Numbered from the stretch's first letter, positions 33,860 to 42,212 are shown. The stretch: DNA of 64,000 nt from Streptomyces sp. NBC_00670 (GCF_036226765.1 NZ_CP109017.1:6511001-6575000), one strand, 5' to 3'. Program-made: numbers and translations. The notes: generated from the letters alone by a model not told the origin.

Positions 33860-34378
33860 CTAGAAGAGGTGGATGGCCAGGTGCCCCAGCGGCAGGCCCA
33901 GCTGCCAGGCGGGTGTCCACACCTTCGGGCCGTCGTCCTCGCCGGCCGCCGCGGCCGCGCCGCCGGGGACCGCGTCCAGGTCGGGGGCGAGCAGTTCGGT
34001 CTCCTCCAGCCACCGCCAGGCCGCCTCGGCCAGCTCCAGATCGGGGTCCGGGCGTCCGGACTCGGCGGCCACGGCGGACAGATCGGCCAGCCGCTCGCTC
34101 ACCCAGTCCTGCCACGGCTGGTCGTACGCCGTCAGCGACAGCCAGGTCTCCAGCTGGGTGACGACTCTGATCCCGGAGAGCTCGCGGTCGCTGTCGGAGA
34201 GGAAGATGGTCAGCGCCAGGGCGTCGCGGCCCGCCTTGAACTCGAAGGACGTCGGCGGCATGAGGTCGCCGGTGCGCAGCAGTTCGTCGGCGATGTACTC
34301 CGCGTACATCCATGCCATGGGAACGGCCAGATCTCCGCCGTCGTCGCCGTCCGTGCTCTCTTGGCCCCTGTGCAACAT
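33860..34378 (-). CDS. hypothetical acidic cytosolic protein
   Basis: 172 residues, very acidic, with no signal peptide or membrane segment. Tryptophan-rich (VTQLETWLSLTAYDQPWQDW, EAAWRWLEETELL) and ends in GHLAIHLF. I do not recognise a family; in Streptomyces such proteins are often called hypothetical. It follows the ECF sigma factor by 108 bp on the same strand and could be co-transcribed with it, but it does not look like an anti-sigma factor (no zinc motif, no TM). The start is the ATG at 34378, behind a purine-rich GGAGGAAGG stretch. Confidence 0.7.
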   Translation of the reverse strand: MLHRGQESTDGDDGGDLAVPMAWMYAEYIADELLRTGDLMPPTSFEFKAGRDALALTIFLSDSDRELSGIRVVTQLETWLSLTAYDQPWQDWVSERLADLSAVAAESGRPDPDLELAEAAWRWLEETELLAPDLDAVPGGAAAAAGEDDGPKVWTPAWQLGLPLGHLAIHLF

Positions 34379-34486
34379 CCTTCCCCGCCTTCCTCCGGTG
34401 CGTGCGCGTCACCGATGAGGACAGCCCATTGCCCAACCATGGTCAGCGGCAAGGCGCTTTGCGAAGCCTTGACCCGTTCTTCGGTT

Positions 34487-35035
34487 TCAGTGCAGGTCGG
34501 CCGCGTATCCCGGTAGCACTCTGCGCAGGGCACGCAGCGCGTAGTACGCGCGGGACTTCACGGTACCGGGGGGAATGCCGAGGGCCTCGGCGGCCTCCGC
34601 CACACTCGCCCCGCGGAAGTACACCTGCACCAGGACTTCGCGGTGCTCGGGTGTGAGTGTCTTCACAGCCTCGCGTACGTCGAGCGTGGCGGCGGAGCGC
34701 TCCGCGTGGTCCGCGCACACCGGGGCGTGCGCCAGCACGGCGTCGCCGACCTCGGCCGGGCGTGCCTGGCGTGCCCGGCGCGCGTCGATGGCCAGCCGCC
34801 GGGCGACGGTGAGCAGCCAGGGGCGCACGGAGGTGAAGTCGTGCGCACGCAAGGCCTCGGGGTGCTGCCAGGCCCGCAGCAGCGTCTCCTGCACCAGGTC
34901 CTCGGCCCGTTGCCGGTCCCCGTCGCACAGCCGCAACAGCAGGGCGAAGAGCGGCCGACCGTGCTCGCGCTGCAGCGCGGCCAACTCGTGCTCGGCGGTC
35001 GTCGTGCGGTGGGTACGGGTGGTTACGGCCGTCAT
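34487..35035 (-). CDS. ECF sigma factor
   Basis: 182 residues. Region 2 with FALLLRLCDGDRQRAEDLVQ and ETLLRAWQHPEALR; then SVRPWLLTVARRLAIDARRA; region 4 with LTPEHREVLVQVYFRGASVA and ALGIPPGTVKSRAYYALRAL, an HTH. This is the SigL/SigK-like ECF pattern. No anti-sigma gene is adjacent: downstream is a non-membrane hypothetical protein and upstream a universal stress protein. It may be regulated at transcription or by a distant partner. Confidence 0.92.
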   Translation of the reverse strand: MTAVTTRTHRTTTAEHELAALQREHGRPLFALLLRLCDGDRQRAEDLVQETLLRAWQHPEALRAHDFTSVRPWLLTVARRLAIDARRARQARPAEVGDAVLAHAPVCADHAERSAATLDVREAVKTLTPEHREVLVQVYFRGASVAEAAEALGIPPGTVKSRAYYALRALRRVLPGYAADLH

Positions 35036-35144
35036 GGCCGTATGCCAGCGTGTGGAATGTCCTTCGGACAGGGTGGGGGCGGGGCGGTGCGGTGGACGGT
35101 CGAAGTCGTCGGCGAACGGTTCGGTGAACGGTCGGGCCGGTGCC

Positions 35145-35606
35145 CTACGGCACCACCGTCACGGGCCACCGGCCCGCCTTGACCAGTCGGATCGCCACCG
35201 AGCCGATGAACCGGTGGCCGGCCTGTTCGGAGGCGCCGACCACCACCGCGTCCGCCTTGAGTTCGTCGGCGGCCTTGACCAGTCCGCCGTACGGGTCGCC
35301 GCGGAAGGTGTGGAACTGCCAGCGGACCTCGAAGGTGTCCTTGACCCGTTCCGTCTCCTGCCGGATCTGAGCCGCGATGCCCTCGGCGATCTCGTCCGTC
35401 GTCTCGGCGACCGGCACTCCCATCGCCGCGCCCGCCGCCATGACCGGCTGCACGTACACCACCGCCAGGAGGGCGTGCTGGCGACGGGCCAGGCCCCCGG
35501 CGTACGCCGCGGCGCGCAGCGAGGACTCGGAGCCGTCCACGCCGACCACGATGACCTTGGGGCCGTCGGTACCGCGTTCGAACTGTGGGGGATGCTGATC
35601 AGTCAC
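35145..35606 (-). CDS. universal stress protein (UspA family)
   Basis: 153 residues, one Usp domain. ATP-binding motif GxxGx9G(S/T) is visible as GASEQAGHRFIGSVAIRLVK, with the preceding VIVVGVDGSESSLRAAAYA. Such small single-domain proteins bind ATP and are induced by starvation, hypoxia or dormancy; the exact role is unknown. ATG at 35606. It is 109 bp upstream of the ECF sigma gene on the same strand. Confidence 0.92.
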   Translation of the reverse strand: MTDQHPPQFERGTDGPKVIVVGVDGSESSLRAAAYAGGLARRQHALLAVVYVQPVMAAGAAMGVPVAETTDEIAEGIAAQIRQETERVKDTFEVRWQFHTFRGDPYGGLVKAADELKADAVVVGASEQAGHRFIGSVAIRLVKAGRWPVTVVP

Positions 35607-35781
35607 GGCTGGAGGTTATCGGAACCCGCAGGTCCCGTACCCGGGCGGGAGTCCACGGGCCGGACGGGGGAGCGGGCGCCGCCGGGTCCGGTCCCGCGCC
35701 GCTCCCCCGGGCGAGTGCTTTCCCGGCGCCGCGGCGGTGTTGCTCAGCGGTGTCGCCCCGCCGTTGCGCGACTGATGAGTC

Positions 35782-36645
35782 ATGAAAAAGGATCAGCTGT
35801 TCACCCGACGCCGGGTCCTGCTGGCCGGCGCCGCCGCTCTGGGGGCGGCCGGTGCGGCGGGCACGGCCGCGCTGCTCGGCACGGACGACAAGGACAACGA
35901 GGACGCCGCCGCCGGCGCCTCCGCCTCGCGCGCGCCCCTCGCCGGCGCCCCCGCGAGCCGTCCGCCGGGGCCCTCCGCCTACCGGCTGCGACCCCTGACC
36001 GGCTACGCGGCGGGGCCCGCGGGCCCGCCCCGCACCCCCGTCCGGCACGAGCCGCTGCTGAGCATGCCCGGACACGGCCGCAGCATGGTGCTGACCTTCG
36101 ACGACGGCCCCCACCCCCGCTACACCCCGCAAATCCTGGACACCCTGCGCGAGTACGACGTCCGCGCCACGTTCTTCGTCTGCGGCGAGATGGCCGTCGA
36201 GTACAAGGACCTGCTGGCCAGGATGGCGGACGAGGGCCACCTCGTCGGCAACCACACCTGGTCCCACCCGCTGCTCACGCGGATGAGCCGGGACGGGATC
36301 CGCTCGGAGATGACCCGCACCAGCAAGGTCATCAAGAACGCGTACGGCGAACGCCCCCTGTGGTTCCGCGCCCCCTACGGCGCCTGGAACCGCACCACGT
36401 TCCGGCTCGGCTCCGACATGGGCATGGAACCGCTGGCCTGGACCGTCGACACCCGGGACTGGACCACGCCGGGCACGGACGTCATCGTCGACCGGGTCGA
36501 GGAGGGCGCCGCCGCGGGGGTGGTCGTCCTCTCCCACGACGCCGGCGGCAACCGCTCGCAGAGCGTCCGCGCACTGCGCCGGTATCTGCCGTGGCTGCTC
36601 GACTCCGGGTACCACCTCATGCTGCCCCGGCGCGCGTTCGCCTAG
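35782..36645 (+). CDS. Tat-exported polysaccharide deacetylase (NodB/CE4)
   Basis: 287 residues. Twin-arginine signal at 1-35 (FTRRRVLLAGAAALGAAG). A disordered Ala/Pro linker (about 36-90) precedes the NodB domain (about 90-285) with all five motifs: LTFDDGPHPR, GNHTWSHP (metal His pair), RAPYG, VDTRDWTTPG and VVLSHDAGGNRS. The enzyme removes N-acetyl groups from peptidoglycan, chitin oligomers or another extracellular glycan; the substrate is not evident. GAAAAAGGAT lies just inside the start; ATG at 35782 is the only good start. It converges on the sortase with a 30-bp gap that holds a cccccggccgggg palindrome. Confidence 0.93.
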   Translation: MKKDQLFTRRRVLLAGAAALGAAGAAGTAALLGTDDKDNEDAAAGASASRAPLAGAPASRPPGPSAYRLRPLTGYAAGPAGPPRTPVRHEPLLSMPGHGRSMVLTFDDGPHPRYTPQILDTLREYDVRATFFVCGEMAVEYKDLLARMADEGHLVGNHTWSHPLLTRMSRDGIRSEMTRTSKVIKNAYGERPLWFRAPYGAWNRTTFRLGSDMGMEPLAWTVDTRDWTTPGTDVIVDRVEEGAAAGVVVLSHDAGGNRSQSVRALRRYLPWLLDSGYHLMLPRRAFA

Positions 36646-36675
36646 ACCGAGGCGCCCGCCCCCCGGCCGGGGTAC

Positions 36676-37365
36676 TCAGCGCACCCCGGTCAGGCGGGCG
36701 AAGACGACGACGTTGCCCGAGTAGCCGTCTCGCTTGGTGAAGCCCCCGCCGCAGGTGATGACGCGCAGCTCCGGCCGGCCCGTGGAGCCGTACACCCGGT
36801 CGCCGGGGAAGTTCGCCTTGTCGAAGACCTCGATGCCGTAGATCTCGAACACGGCCGTCTTCCCGTCCTTGCGCCGCACCTCGACGTGATTGCCCTTCTT
36901 CAGCGCGCCGAGCCCGTAGAACACGGCCGGGCCCTTGGTGTTGTCCACGTGGCCGACGACGACCGCCGTGCCGTTCTCGCCGGGGGAGACGGCGCCGGTG
37001 AACCAGCCGGCGAGGTTGGGGTCGTCGGGCGGCGGCGCGGCCACCCAGCCGTCGGAGTCCAGACCCACCGGCATCACGGGGGCGTCGACCTGGATCATCG
37101 GGATGCGCACCCGGTCGACCGCGGAGTACGGCAGCGGGGCGGGCGTGGAGCCGGTGACAGGGGCGGAGGCGCTGGGGCGCGGGCTCGCGCTGTCCTGCGC
37201 GGCCGCGGCCGTCGCGGGCTGCGGGGGGCCGGAGTCGAACTCGCCCGAGCCGTTGCGGATGAGGGCGAGGCCGGTCAGCAGGACAAGCGCTATCACGCCC
37301 CACGGGGCGCGCTTCTTCGGCTTCTCCTCCGCTTCGGGCTCGGTGGGAACCACGGACGCAGACAT
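36676..37365 (-). CDS. srtF: class F sortase
   Basis: 229 residues. One N-terminal membrane anchor (about 20-38, WGVIALVLLTGLALI), a Pro/Ala-rich linker, then the sortase beta-barrel: catalytic His in VVVGHVDNTKGPAVFYGL, Cys in LRVITCGGGF and Arg in VVFARLTGVR. Class F enzymes are typical of actinobacteria and join surface proteins to peptidoglycan. The adjacent, divergent gene encodes a tail-anchored secreted protein and a paralogue follows; neither has an evident LPXTG-type motif. The gene could be monocistronic. Confidence 0.92.
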   Translation of the reverse strand: MSASVVPTEPEAEEKPKKRAPWGVIALVLLTGLALIRNGSGEFDSGPPQPATAAAAQDSASPRPSASAPVTGSTPAPLPYSAVDRVRIPMIQVDAPVMPVGLDSDGWVAAPPPDDPNLAGWFTGAVSPGENGTAVVVGHVDNTKGPAVFYGLGALKKGNHVEVRRKDGKTAVFEIYGIEVFDKANFPGDRVYGSTGRPELRVITCGGGFTKRDGYSGNVVVFARLTGVR

Positions 37366-37696
37366 TCGCCATCCCCTCTCGGCACGGCCGTCGCCGTGTC
37401 ACTCGCGCATGGCAGCACGCTAAGCGCGGCGTGGGCGGCGGGCGACGGGGGAGCGGACGAACGGGTGGTGCCCCGCACGGCCGTGCGCCATCCGAGTTGC
37501 CGCGCGGCGGGGCGTACCGACAGGGCGTGACCTGCGGTGACTTCCCCGGCGCGAAGATCCTCCGGCGTGTCGTCCCACCGGAACGGACCAGCGTCGACAT
37601 GCGGCTTTCCGCACCGCAACTGAGGGTCTGTCTGGGAGGTGCTTGCTCGCCGATCGACCGGGGACCGGGTCCCGGGGCGCCTTCCGCGGAGGTGAC
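37366..37696. promoter_or_regulatory. divergent sortase / surface-protein intergenic region
   Basis: 331 bp with no gene on either strand. It must hold both promoters. A ggggaccgggtccc palindrome lies at about 37661-37674, close to the start of the surface-protein gene, and GCGGAGG at about 37686 is its ribosome site. Confidence 0.4.
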
Positions 37697-38488
37697 ATGC
37701 GTACCACTCGTGCCCTGGCGGCCGGTGCCGCCGCGGCCCTGGCCGTGGGGCTGGCCGCGCCCACGGCGGCGGCCTGGAACGATCCGGGCGATGATCCCGG
37801 CGGCGGTGTCAACGGCACCAGCGTCAGCAGCTACACCGAGACCACGGACGGCGGGAACGGCCGCGCCGACCAGAACGACCCGAACAACCAGGGCGGCCGC
37901 GACGACCAGGGTGGCCAGGGCAACCAGAACGGCCAAGGCAACCAGAACGGCCAGGGCGGTGACGGCCGTCAGGACGGTCAGGATGCCCAGGGCGGTGACG
38001 GCGGCGGCCGGGGCGGCGACGGCGGCCAGGGCGGCCGTGGCGGTGACGGCCAGGGCGGCCGGGGTGACGACACCCTGCGCAACATCGTCGTCCGGCCGGG
38101 CGTCGTCTCCCGGGGCGGCCGGCTGACCATCACGGTCGACGGCAGCCGCTGCCGGCACAACGGCAGCGTCTCCGCACCGGTCTTCCCCACCACCCGGCTG
38201 CGGCCGGTGGGCAACAACGCGACGGCGACCGCCACGGTCAGCGTCGACGTCAACGCCCGGCCCGGCCGCTACGACGTCACGGTGCGCTGCGGTGACGGCC
38301 GCGATCCGCAGGTCCTCACCCGGACCCGCGCGTTCACCGTCATCGGCGGGGTCCGCGGCGGCCTCGGCGGTGCCAGCACCGTCGGCGCCACCCCGGCCGA
38401 CATGGCGATCGGCGGCACGCTGGTGGCCGGGGCGCTGGTCGGCGGCGGGGTGTTCTGGATGCGGCGCCGCTCGGAGCACAAGGGCTGA
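37697..38488 (+). CDS. secreted Gly/Gln/Asn-rich tail-anchored surface protein
   Basis: 263 residues. Signal peptide at 1-26 (AAAALAVGLAAPTAAAW). A low-complexity tract (about 45-125) of repeating GQGNQNGQGG and GGDGGQGGRGG units is followed by an Ig-like beta domain (about 130-215; NIVVRPGVVSRGGRLTITVD, DVNARPGRYDVTVRCGDG), and a C-terminal TM with a basic tail (AGALVGGGVFWMRRRSEHKG). It has no LPXTG-like motif before the TM. A second protein with the same Ig-like/TM layout is encoded convergently next to it, and a class F sortase is divergent from it. Secreted, extended on a disordered stalk. The function is unknown. Confidence 0.85.
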   Translation: MRTTRALAAGAAAALAVGLAAPTAAAWNDPGDDPGGGVNGTSVSSYTETTDGGNGRADQNDPNNQGGRDDQGGQGNQNGQGNQNGQGGDGRQDGQDAQGGDGGGRGGDGGQGGRGGDGQGGRGDDTLRNIVVRPGVVSRGGRLTITVDGSRCRHNGSVSAPVFPTTRLRPVGNNATATATVSVDVNARPGRYDVTVRCGDGRDPQVLTRTRAFTVIGGVRGGLGGASTVGATPADMAIGGTLVAGALVGGGVFWMRRRSEHKG

Positions 38489-38510
38489 GCGGCCGCCGCG
38501 GGCCGAACGG

Positions 38511-38549
38511 GCCGGCCCCCTCGTCCACCACCGTGGCGAGGGGGCCGGC
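38511..38549 (+). terminator. perfect terminator for the plus-strand surface gene
   Basis: A 13-bp perfect stem (38511-38523 with 38537-38549), 13-base loop. Confidence 0.85.
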
Positions 38550-38550
38550 G

Positions 38551-38619
38551 CCGTCACGCCGCTCGCCGGACAGCCGTCACGCCGCTCCTCGGACAACCGT
38601 CACGCCGTTCGCCGGACAC
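38551..38619. repeat. three tandem 23-bp units between two terminators
   Basis: ccgtcacgccgctcgccgga-type units at 38551-38573, 38574-38596 and 38597-38619, differing at a few bases. They lie exactly between the two convergent terminator stems. Confidence 0.85.
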
Positions 38620-38622
38620 GCG

Positions 38623-38660
38623 CCTCGCCCCGGAACCCGTGGGCGGGTTCCGGGGCGAGG
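38623..38660 (-). terminator. perfect terminator for the minus-strand surface gene
   Basis: A 16-bp perfect stem (38623-38638 with 38645-38660), loop gtgggc. One of the strongest hairpins in the window. Confidence 0.88.
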
Positions 38661-38679
38661 GGTGGGGCCGCGGGAGGGG

Positions 38680-39255
38680 TCAGGCGGCCGTGCCGGCCGC
38701 GGCGCGGCGGCGGGCGCGGTACCAGGCGACGCCCACCGAGCCCGTGACGAGCGCGGTGCCGAGGCCGATCTCCTTGAGGTCGAAGCCGCCGATGCTGCCG
38801 CCGATGCCGGCGCGCACCCCGTGTTCCGGGTTGCCGGGCGGCATCTCGTGGGAGCCGGTGTGGCCGCCACCGCCCTGCGCACGCTCGCTGACGGTCAGTT
38901 CGGCCTGTTCCGTCTCCCGGCCGCAGCGGACGGTCACCGTGTAGGTGGCGCCCGGGCGGGCGTCCCAGTCGACCGTGGCCGAGGCCGACTTCTGCCCCTT
39001 CGGAACCGTCACCGTGTCGAAGACGCCGGAGGAGACCCGGGCGGTCTCGTCGCAGCCCCGTACCGTCAGCGTGACGTGGCCGCCGGGGGCGACCTCCTCG
39101 GGCATGACACCGATGCTGAGGTGGGCCGACTCGCCGGTCCCGTGGCCCCCTTCGCCCTCGCCCTCACCGCCGCCGTAGGCGACGGCGGCGGGAGCGGTGA
39201 AGGTCAGGGCGCTCAGGCCCAGCAGTGCGGCCGACGCAACGCGTATCGCGCGCAT
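38680..39255 (-). CDS. secreted tail-anchored surface protein, paralogue of the 37697 gene
   Basis: 191 residues from the ATG at 39255 (GGAG about 8 bases upstream); an in-frame upstream extension is not protein-like. Signal peptide at 1-27 (AALLGLSALTFTAPAAVAYG). Then a Gly/Glu stretch (GGGEGEGEGGHGTGES), an Ig-like domain with APGGHVTLTVRGCDE, and DWDARPGATYTVTVRCGRET matching the paralogue's ARPGRYDVTVRCG, and a C-terminal TM plus basic tail (GTALVTGSVGVAWYRARRR). No LPXTG motif. The Cys pair is conserved with the neighbour and may form a disulfide. Confidence 0.85.
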   Translation of the reverse strand: MRAIRVASAALLGLSALTFTAPAAVAYGGGEGEGEGGHGTGESAHLSIGVMPEEVAPGGHVTLTVRGCDETARVSSGVFDTVTVPKGQKSASATVDWDARPGATYTVTVRCGRETEQAELTVSERAQGGGGHTGSHEMPPGNPEHGVRAGIGGSIGGFDLKEIGLGTALVTGSVGVAWYRARRRAAAGTAA

Positions 39256-39414
39256 GATGAATCTCCACGTCCCCGAGGAGCCTTGCTGCGGACCTTTTCC
39301 GCTTGCACCAGAAATGCACCTCGTCGCCCGAAACGCTAGGAAAGGGTGTCCGGCCGCGCGATCGCAGTGCGACGAACGGGTCACGCGGCTCGGCCGTTCG
39401 GGCGGGAAACGCGC

Positions 39415-39433
39415 CGGCACGGTGGCCGTGCCG
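39415..39433 (-). terminator. short hairpin after the DUF4239 gene
   Basis: cggcacgg-tgg-ccgtgccg, 8-bp perfect stem, 18 bp past the stop on the minus strand. Confidence 0.55.
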
Positions 39434-39450
39434 CCTCCCGCCGGCCGGGG

Positions 39451-40209
39451 TCACGTATGCGGGAACAGCGCCAGGAACGGGTCCGTGGACGCCGACAGGC
39501 CCCGGCTGTACGGGGCGTCGAAGTCCCAGATGAGGAAGAGCAGGAAGGCGATCAGCGCCGAGAACAGCCCGGCGAGGATCAGCTCCCGGGTGGTGCGCCG
39601 GATCTGCAGCGCGAAGACCATGCCGATGGTCACCACCGCGCCGGTGAGCAGTCCGAACCACACCACCCCCGGCATCGTCGCCCCCGTCGAGTCCGCGCGG
39701 GCGGCGCGGGCGGCGTCGGCGGCGGCCACCTGGTCGACCAGCGGCTGGTAGGCCTGTGCCTCGTAGTCCGACTTCGGCTCGTACCGCGTGACGTCGTCGC
39801 GCACGCGTTGCAGGAGTTTGCCGCCCCGGGCGGTCACCTCTCCGTCGTCCGCCATCGTGCGCCACTCGGTGTGGACGACGTACCGCACATAGGTGTCGAC
39901 GTCCGCCCGCACCTTCTCGCGCACGTCCGCCGGGTAGTTCTGCACCCGCTCCGTGACCTCGTGCAGCGCCTGGGCCTCCGCCTGGACGTGGTCCTCGGCG
40001 GCGCTGCGGGCCTCCCAGACGCCGGCGATGGCCAGACCGAGGACGATGGCGTAGACCACGCCGATCATCATCGTCATGTACTCGATCACGTCCGGGGTCT
40101 CCGACGGATCGTCGTCCTCGGCGGCCGTGCGGTGCCGCAGGAAGGTCACGATGACCACGACGACACAGGCGGCCAGCATGGCGAGGGCGAGAACAAGCCA
40201 TTCCGACAA
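39451..40209 (-). CDS. DUF4239 (bestrophin-like) membrane protein
   Basis: 252 residues. Four hydrophobic segments: about 4-24 (LVLALAMLAACVVVVIVTF), 44-66 (YMTMMIGVVYAIVLGLAIAG), 175-197 and 208-230 (LILAGLFSALIAFLLFLIW), with a long charged cytoplasmic or exterior loop of about 100 residues between. The two-plus-two layout and the VYAIVLGLAIAGVWEAR motif are those of the DUF4239 family, proposed to be bestrophin-related channels. Its role in Streptomyces is unknown. The next gene downstream on the minus strand is the surface protein at 38680. Confidence 0.85.
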   Translation of the reverse strand: MSEWLVLALAMLAACVVVVIVTFLRHRTAAEDDDPSETPDVIEYMTMMIGVVYAIVLGLAIAGVWEARSAAEDHVQAEAQALHEVTERVQNYPADVREKVRADVDTYVRYVVHTEWRTMADDGEVTARGGKLLQRVRDDVTRYEPKSDYEAQAYQPLVDQVAAADAARAARADSTGATMPGVVWFGLLTGAVVTIGMVFALQIRRTTRELILAGLFSALIAFLLFLIWDFDAPYSRGLSASTDPFLALFPHT

Positions 40210-40257
40210 CGGTTGCCTCCAGTAAGCGGTGGGGTGGGGGGTCCGGCGCGGGTTCGG

Positions 40258-41043
40258 TCAGCGCGGACGGAGTGCGGCGACGGCGAGTACGGCGGGGGCG
40301 GTGATGAGGAGCATGAAGACCACCGGCGAGGTGCTCGAGTGCACCCGGTGGTGCGCCGCCGGCGGGTGGTACGCCGGGTAGCTCACGGGGGACGCCGGGG
40401 GGCTGGGGGTCGGCTCGGGTCTCGGCTTCGCCGGGTGCGTCGGCGCGGGTGCCGGGGGCGGGGCCGCGGTCTTCGGCGGCGGAATCCGTACCGGCTCGGG
40501 GCGCGGGGGCGCGGGCTTCGGTGCCGGTGGCGGCGGGGTGGGCGTCGGTTTCGGTTTCGGTGCCGACGGAGTGGGCGTCGGCTTCGGCGGCGTCGGTTTC
40601 GGCGGCGGGGTGGGGGCCGGGGGCGGTGTCGGCGTCGGGCAGGGCGGGGGCGGCGGAGGCGGGCACGGCGGGGGAGTGGGCCAGTGCCCGCCCCCGCCCA
40701 CGACGGCCACCGCGCCTCCCGGACCGGCCGAGGCGACCACGCGCCCCCCACCGATCCAGGCGGCGGCGCCCTCGTCGTCGGCCGAGGCGATCACGCCCGG
40801 GCCGGAACCCGGGCCCGCGCCGCCGAAGCCCACCACCGCCCCCGCGCCGCCCGCGACGGCGGTCACGCCCGAGCCGCCGGGGCCGCCCGAGACGTACGCA
40901 CAGGCGTCGGCGGACGCCGTGCCGGTGGGGGCGCCCGCGAGCGCCCACACCAGCGTCATCACGCCCAACAGCCGCACGGCGACGGCCGATCGGCTCGATT
41001 CGGATCCATGCACGACCCAGAGCATGGGCCGCCCCGTGGTCAT
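40258..41043 (-). CDS. secreted proline-rich protein with C-terminal membrane anchor
   Basis: 261 residues. Signal peptide at about 20-45 (LLGVMTLVWALAGAPTGTASA); an Ala/Gly-rich beta-like stretch (AGGAGAVVGFGGAGPGSG, about 60-115); a long Pro-rich region (about 120-220, PTPPPKPTPPKPTPTP repeats) that would extend through the wall; and a C-terminal TM (FMLLITAPAVLAVAALRPR). It is built like a wall-spanning stalk protein. Start uncertain: ATG at 41043 or 41025, neither with a clear ribosome site. 48 bp upstream of the DUF4239 gene, same strand. Confidence 0.75.
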   Translation of the reverse strand: MTTGRPMLWVVHGSESSRSAVAVRLLGVMTLVWALAGAPTGTASADACAYVSGGPGGSGVTAVAGGAGAVVGFGGAGPGSGPGVIASADDEGAAAWIGGGRVVASAGPGGAVAVVGGGGHWPTPPPCPPPPPPPCPTPTPPPAPTPPPKPTPPKPTPTPSAPKPKPTPTPPPPAPKPAPPRPEPVRIPPPKTAAPPPAPAPTHPAKPRPEPTPSPPASPVSYPAYHPPAAHHRVHSSTSPVVFMLLITAPAVLAVAALRPR

Positions 41044-41226
41044 ACACGCGGAAGATCAGCTCAAATACCCCGAAGGAGGGATATCGGCCCGTCCGGGTTT
41101 GACGTTGCCCACAAAAATTCCCGCCGCCGTTGAACACGGGTGGTGCTCCCGCGCGTACCTAGGGCCAGAAGCGGCGCACGAGCCCGCGGTGACACTCAAG
41201 TGGCAAGCGGATAGCGGGAGTTGACA

Positions 41227-42162
41227 ATGAACAGAGCCTGGCGGAGCGCCTCTCTCATGGCGACGGCGGCCGCGCTCCTGGCGCTGACGACGGCGTGCGG
41301 CCAGGACAATGGCGGCCAGTCGACCGGCAGTCAGAACGTCGGCGCCGCGGCGGGCGGTTACGCGACCAGTTCACCGTCCGGGGCCGCCAGCCCGAACGGA
41401 TCAGGCTCGCAGATCGGGGACAGCGCGATCACCGCCAAGCCGGCGGGCAAACTGTCCCTGAGCGAGGACGCGAGCCTCGGCGACGTGGTCACCGACGGCT
41501 CCGGGATGACCCTCTACCGCTTCGACGACGACACCGCCAAGCCGCCGAAGTCCTCCTGCGCCGGCGAGTGCGCCAAGGCCTGGCCGCCGGTGCCCGCGGA
41601 GGGCGCCTCGGCCGCCACCGGCATCGACAAGTCCCTGATCGGCGAGGTCACCCGGAGCGACGGCACCAAGCAGCTCACCGTCGCCGGCTGGCCCATGTAC
41701 CGCTACGCCAAGGACACCAAGGCCGGGGACACCAAGGGCGAGGGCGTGGGCGGCAAGTGGTTCGCCACGGCCGCCGACGGCAAGAAGGCGACGCTGCCGG
41801 GGCTCTCCGTCCGCAAGGACGCCAAGCTCGGCGACATCGTCGTCGACAAGAACGGCATGACCGTCTACCGCTTCATGAAGGACCAGGCCTGGCCCGTCTC
41901 CAAGTCGGCCTGCACCGGCGCCTGCCTGGAGAAGTGGCCGGTCGTCGCCCCGGTCGAGGAGGCGGACACCAAGGGCGTCGTGAAGAAGGGCCTGATGCCG
42001 TTCACCCGCCCCGACGGCGCCAAGCAGATGACCGTCAACTGCTGGCCCATCTACACCTTCACCGGCGACAAGGCCGCCGGCGACACCAACGGGCAGGGCG
42101 TCGGCGGCACGTGGTACGCGGTCGCGCCCGACGGCAAGCCGGTCGGTGCGCCGAAGAAGTAA
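41227..42162 (+). CDS. lipoprotein with two PF03640-type secreted repeats
   Basis: 311 residues from the ATG at 41227, with GGGAG 6 bases upstream. Lipobox ALTTAC at about 20-24 (Cys24). Ser/Gly-rich linker, then tandem domains of about 115 residues, each with LGDxVxDxxGMTxYRF, a Cys-x3-Cys pair (SCAGECAKAWP and ACTGACLEKWP), and a WPMYRYxxD / WPIYTFTGD motif. Such repeats are widespread in actinobacterial lipoproteins; I recall an S. coelicolor relative (SCO0930) in this area. Function unknown; redox or copper binding has been proposed for such Cys/Trp/Met-rich repeats, but this is not proven here. Confidence 0.88.
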   Translation: MNRAWRSASLMATAAALLALTTACGQDNGGQSTGSQNVGAAAGGYATSSPSGAASPNGSGSQIGDSAITAKPAGKLSLSEDASLGDVVTDGSGMTLYRFDDDTAKPPKSSCAGECAKAWPPVPAEGASAATGIDKSLIGEVTRSDGTKQLTVAGWPMYRYAKDTKAGDTKGEGVGGKWFATAADGKKATLPGLSVRKDAKLGDIVVDKNGMTVYRFMKDQAWPVSKSACTGACLEKWPVVAPVEEADTKGVVKKGLMPFTRPDGAKQMTVNCWPIYTFTGDKAAGDTNGQGVGGTWYAVAPDGKPVGAPKK

Positions 42163-42185
42163 CCGCTCGTCGCCTCCCCCCAGGC

Positions 42186-42212
42186 CGCCCCCTCCGCCCC
42201 GCGGAGGGGGCG
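42186..42212 (+). terminator. terminator after the repeat lipoprotein
   Basis: A 12-bp perfect stem (42186-42197 with 42201-42212) with a 3-base loop. Confidence 0.85.

Noticed and set aside
37861..38070. CRISPR-like periodicity in the Gly/Gln/Asn-rich tract
   Set aside because: These are in-frame codon repeats inside a protein gene with no spacer structure; no cas gene is present.
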